Origin: RGIG5612 sp963599255
Lineage (GTDB): Bacteria; Bacillota; Clostridia; Lachnospirales; Lachnospiraceae
Length of the DNA: 16,859 bases
Assembly: GCA_963599255.1 (NCBI GenBank)
Contig: CAVBWS010000042.1
Span: 1-16,859 of the forward strand
Direction: 5' to 3'
Shown: positions 14,193 through 16,859 of the stretch, one piece after another
Layout: each line of letters starts with the position of its first letter
How positions within the stretch are numbered: position 1 is the first letter of the stretch
Notes under the pieces: model-generated
Database searches by the model: none
What the model was told of the DNA's origin: nothing
What the model saw: only the letters and a program-made list of their open reading frames with translations
Translations under genes and position numbers: made by a program

Positions 14193-16022
14193 ATGTATCA
14201 AACTGGTGATTGGGTAAAAATTAAATACGGAGAATACATGGGAGGATACGGATCTGTTGCAGCTGTTAATGTGGACGGATCCTATAAAGTGCTGCCTTAT
14301 AACAGCAAGAACGAACCGCAGGCCATGCTTGATATCGCAGACTCCGGGATCTCGCTGATCGAACCTATGAGACTGGATGCGGAGGGCTTAAGGAAATTTG
14401 CCCGGGCTGAGGTACAGTATAGAGAAGTGGCGGATAAGGTATTTCCGATGTTTAACATCAAGGCACAAGAGGAGTACAAGCTGCGTCCGGAGGATATAGC
14501 AGAGGCACTTCGAGCCATTAACGAGCACCGGGATTGTCTTAACAGATTCAAGGAATGGTTCTGGCTGATCCAGAACGTGTTCTATGACAAGCTTCAGATC
14601 AAGGAACGTTACAGGGAAGATGTCTTCTCTGATGCACCGGAGACGGAAGACGAACTATTCTCGACGGTTTATTCACTGACGGATGGGCTGTATTGGAAGT
14701 TAGAGGACAGATTTGTCACAAGGGAAGATACCGAGAAGTATATCGTTAAATTCGAGAACGAGCCGAACTGGAATGACGGTCTCCTGGGAACGGGACTGGA
14801 AGAGACAGCATATAAGGCGGTGTGCGAGGACATATCCAGCCGAGTCAGAACCTACGAATATAACAAGGAACGTCCTAAGGAGGAGTGGGTATTTTCTGTG
14901 TCCCAGAAGCGCCATATCATAAATATGTTCGAAGATGATATGGATATAAGCAAGGAGTCTGCGGCGATAAAGAAGAAGTACAAGGAGTTCGTAAAGGACT
15001 TATATGCCTTAGGCGATGCCCAGGCCATGAAGATCCTCGCCTGGGGATATTATATCGGCAATTCGGTATACAAACAGAGCTTCAGGCAGGCCGAGAAGTA
15101 CCTCCTTAAATTATACGAGAAGAATGCGGATCCATTTGCGGCCAATTCACTGGGATATATATATTATTACGGAAGAGTGGGTAAGAGCGGGCCTGACTAC
15201 GAGAAGGCCTTCAGGTATTTCTCCTATGGCGCGCTGGCGGGGATCGACGAGTCCATATACAAATGCGGCGACATGCTGATCCATGGTATGGGCACGCAGA
15301 AGAACGTTGACATGGGAATTAACCTTATCGTCGACGGATACAAGGATACCTTCGACAGGTTCTGCGACGGGGAATACAGCTGTAAATTCGCTGATTATGC
15401 CCTTCGGATGGGCAATATCTGCATGGAGAAGCTCATATTCGGCATGGGTGCACGAGATGCATATAAGTTCTACCTGGAGGCGGACTTCGCCATTAAGAAA
15501 CGCATGGAGACAGGCAAGTTTTTCGGCGACGATGTGGTGCTGCTGAAGATTACAGATGCCCTCAGGAAGGTAAGAGAAGAATTCAGGCTTGACCTTAACA
15601 GAAGTGTGCTTAAGGCGGATTTTCCGCTGTATATCGGACATTTTTATGACGATCACTTCCCTGTAAGGGTAAGCATAACCAAGAAGGGAAAGACCTGCTA
15701 TCTCAAGCTCAGCAGGTTCAACCTGATACCTGGGATAGAGTCACAGGTATTAGTGTCGCTGCCGGAACTTTCGTATGTGAACCTTCTGTCAGAGATCAGC
15801 TACAGGCTGGAGGGAGTAGGAGTTATAAAGGTACCGGAGGAAGGAGATACATTCCTGTCAGACGGATTTGCCAAAAATGAGAAGACCAATGCCCTTGAAT
15901 TCTATTCGGGCGGCGAATGCATCGCAGCCGTAGAGGCCAAATGGTTCGTAATAGATATAACAAATGAGAAGATGCAGCATATAACAGCGCAGAAAGGAAC
16001 TGCAAATGAAAAGATCAACTAA
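14193..16022 (+). CDS. KOW-like domain plus Sel1-like repeat protein
   Basis: 609 aa from the ATG at 14193. An in-frame TTG at 14187 is also possible. Neither has a clear ribosome site, so coupling to comEB, whose stop is 8 bp upstream, is likely. Seen: residues about 5-35 read GDWVKIKYGEYMGGYGSV...YKVLP, the spacing of a KOW/SH3-like motif. A long mixed helical region follows. About three Sel1/TPR-like repeats lie at about 274-390 (LGDAQAMKILAWGYYIG, FAANSLGYIYYYGR, ESIYKCGDMLIHGMG). The C-terminal portion (about 470-609) looks beta-rich and is unrecognised. There is no signal peptide, so it is cytoplasmic. Sel1 repeats usually scaffold protein complexes. The start of the next gene overlaps its last codons, suggesting paired expression with the membrane-anchored protein. 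Function unknown. Confidence 0.8.
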   Translation: MYQTGDWVKIKYGEYMGGYGSVAAVNVDGSYKVLPYNSKNEPQAMLDIADSGISLIEPMRLDAEGLRKFARAEVQYREVADKVFPMFNIKAQEEYKLRPEDIAEALRAINEHRDCLNRFKEWFWLIQNVFYDKLQIKERYREDVFSDAPETEDELFSTVYSLTDGLYWKLEDRFVTREDTEKYIVKFENEPNWNDGLLGTGLEETAYKAVCEDISSRVRTYEYNKERPKEEWVFSVSQKRHIINMFEDDMDISKESAAIKKKYKEFVKDLYALGDAQAMKILAWGYYIGNSVYKQSFRQAEKYLLKLYEKNADPFAANSLGYIYYYGRVGKSGPDYEKAFRYFSYGALAGIDESIYKCGDMLIHGMGTQKNVDMGINLIVDGYKDTFDRFCDGEYSCKFADYALRMGNICMEKLIFGMGARDAYKFYLEADFAIKKRMETGKFFGDDVVLLKITDALRKVREEFRLDLNRSVLKADFPLYIGHFYDDHFPVRVSITKKGKTCYLKLSRFNLIPGIESQVLVSLPELSYVNLLSEISYRLEGVGVIKVPEEGDTFLSDGFAKNEKTNALEFYSGGECIAAVEAKWFVIDITNEKMQHITAQKGTANEKIN

Positions 16023-16800
16023 AAAGGCCATTGTATTCTTATCAGTAATACTGATCATATTGATAATCATCATAATAGTTCTTGCTGTTACTAATAAGCC
16101 TGTTAAGGAAGAGTCCCAGATGGGTCAGACCGTTATCGCAGAGAAGGCAACAGAGGTTGTGGAGGGCGTTACCACCGCCGCAGCTGAGAATGAAACCGAA
16201 ACGACGGCCGAGGCAACTGTAGTGGATCTTCCGAATGAGAAGGAAGTAAGATTATATATAGGCTCAGACGGACAGATGAACCTGGTTACAGAATATAGCA
16301 GCGTATGGTCGGTTGATGCCGACATAGCCACATTCGAGGCCATTAATTCAACGGAAGATACCATATACTATGACAATTATTACACCCTTCATTCAGATTA
16401 CTGGAATGCGGTGGATACAGATGTAACCTATAAGATAGGATATGAGCTGAGCTTCGACGTGGGCGGTGAGCACAAGGTATACACAATCCTGAAGCCTGCA
16501 GATATATCAGACAATCCGGATCTGTTCATGGGAGATGCGGCAAATGACGTGGTTACAGGATACATGGGTGCCTGGGTATACTGCGACATAGGCCAGACCG
16601 GAACATATATCCATCTGACACAGGCCGATATGCAGGCAGATACACTGATGACCTCCATCAAGCTGAGGCCTACACCGCAGTCAAGTGAGATCAGTAATTT
16701 TAAACTTAAAGCATTCTCATACACATCAGATGCAGAATTTGATGCAGACGGACATTATATCGGAACACACGGATATGAGATACCAATCTACAACCAGTAA
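16006..16800 (+). CDS. Membrane-anchored extracytoplasmic protein of unknown function
   Basis: 264 aa. AAAGGA at 15993-15998 supports the ATG at 16006, which overlaps the preceding gene by 17 bp in another frame. Seen: short basic N-terminus (KRSTKK), a very hydrophobic Ile/Leu/Val helix at 8-29 with no obvious cleavage site or lipobox (signal anchor), a Thr/Glu/Ala-rich low-complexity linker at about 33-75, then a soluble domain at about 80-264 rich in Tyr, Asp and Thr and apparently beta-rich. It contains TYKIGYELSFDVGGEHKVYT, and GYMGAWVYCD near 185. I do not recognise the family. The overlap suggests it acts with the Sel1-repeat protein. Confidence 0.8.
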   Translation: MKRSTKKAIVFLSVILIILIIIIIVLAVTNKPVKEESQMGQTVIAEKATEVVEGVTTAAAENETETTAEATVVDLPNEKEVRLYIGSDGQMNLVTEYSSVWSVDADIATFEAINSTEDTIYYDNYYTLHSDYWNAVDTDVTYKIGYELSFDVGGEHKVYTILKPADISDNPDLFMGDAANDVVTGYMGAWVYCDIGQTGTYIHLTQADMQADTLMTSIKLRPTPQSSEISNFKLKAFSYTSDAEFDADGHYIGTHGYEIPIYNQ

Positions 16801-16859
16801 TACACTATACCGGATTCGGACGGCGGCTGCAGAAAAGTATAGCCATGTATAACCAGCCC
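16801..16859. other. Right edge, no gene seen
   Basis: The last 59 bases follow the stop codon of the membrane-anchored protein gene. I see no T-tailed hairpin, so the operon may continue or terminate beyond the window. Confidence 0.5.

Overview
The window looks like a chromosomal segment of a low-to-mid GC, Gram-positive anaerobe of the Clostridia, most likely Lachnospiraceae. This is inferred from the codon usage (AGA/ATA-rich, TTG/GTG starts), strong AGGAG-type ribosome sites, the proteins' closest remembered relatives, and the ywlC-ywlE-ywlF-like gene order. I ran no database search. No rRNA, tRNA, insertion sequence or CRISPR array is visible.

Left region (1-4230): a promoter at about 199-229 drives a three-gene set on the + strand. 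It encodes a MotA/ExbB-like channel with a long cytoplasmic tail (ZorA-like), a MotB/OmpA-like partner (ZorB-like), and a protein whose C-terminus resembles the EH-signature domain of ZorC. This is the membrane motor plus adaptor part of a Zorya anti-phage system, but no ZorD helicase/nuclease or ZorE nuclease follows. The next gene is typA, with its own promoter. A 36-bp tandem repeat sits at the very left edge.

Middle region (4231-9760): typA/bipA, a translational GTPase, ends at a strong terminator. It converges on the remains of a COG1672/DUF234-type ATPase gene that has lost its middle. Then comes a 765-bp AT-rich stretch with no convincing gene. It holds two related palindromic hairpins, a perfect 16-bp palindrome, a long hairpin with G-U pairs, and a degenerate repeat of about 56 bp. 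After it, ogt (alkylguanine-DNA methyltransferase) and an ABC exporter half-transporter form an operon, which ends at a bidirectional terminator.

Right region (9760-16859): on the - strand lie a secreted protein with two copies of a cystatin-like domain and an Lgt-family lipoprotein diacylglyceryl transferase. lgt is divergent from a + strand cluster. The two promoters appear to share one self-complementary TTGCAA as their -35 box, and the lgt mRNA would be leaderless. The + cluster encodes a threonylcarbamoyl-AMP synthase (Sua5/YwlC), a low-molecular-weight phosphatase homologue that has lost its catalytic Cys, Arg and Asp, RpiB, a dCMP deaminase, a KOW-like/Sel1-repeat protein, and an overlapping gene for a membrane-anchored extracytoplasmic protein. 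Sua5, the phosphatase homologue and RpiB match the ywlC-ywlE-ywlF neighbourhood of Bacillus, so the dead phosphatase is probably a descendant of a YwlE-type enzyme.

Most noteworthy are the ZorABC-like set without its usual effector, the triple-mutant pseudo-phosphatase in a conserved neighbourhood, the shared-hexamer divergent promoters, and the structured non-coding DNA between the decayed ATPase gene and ogt.
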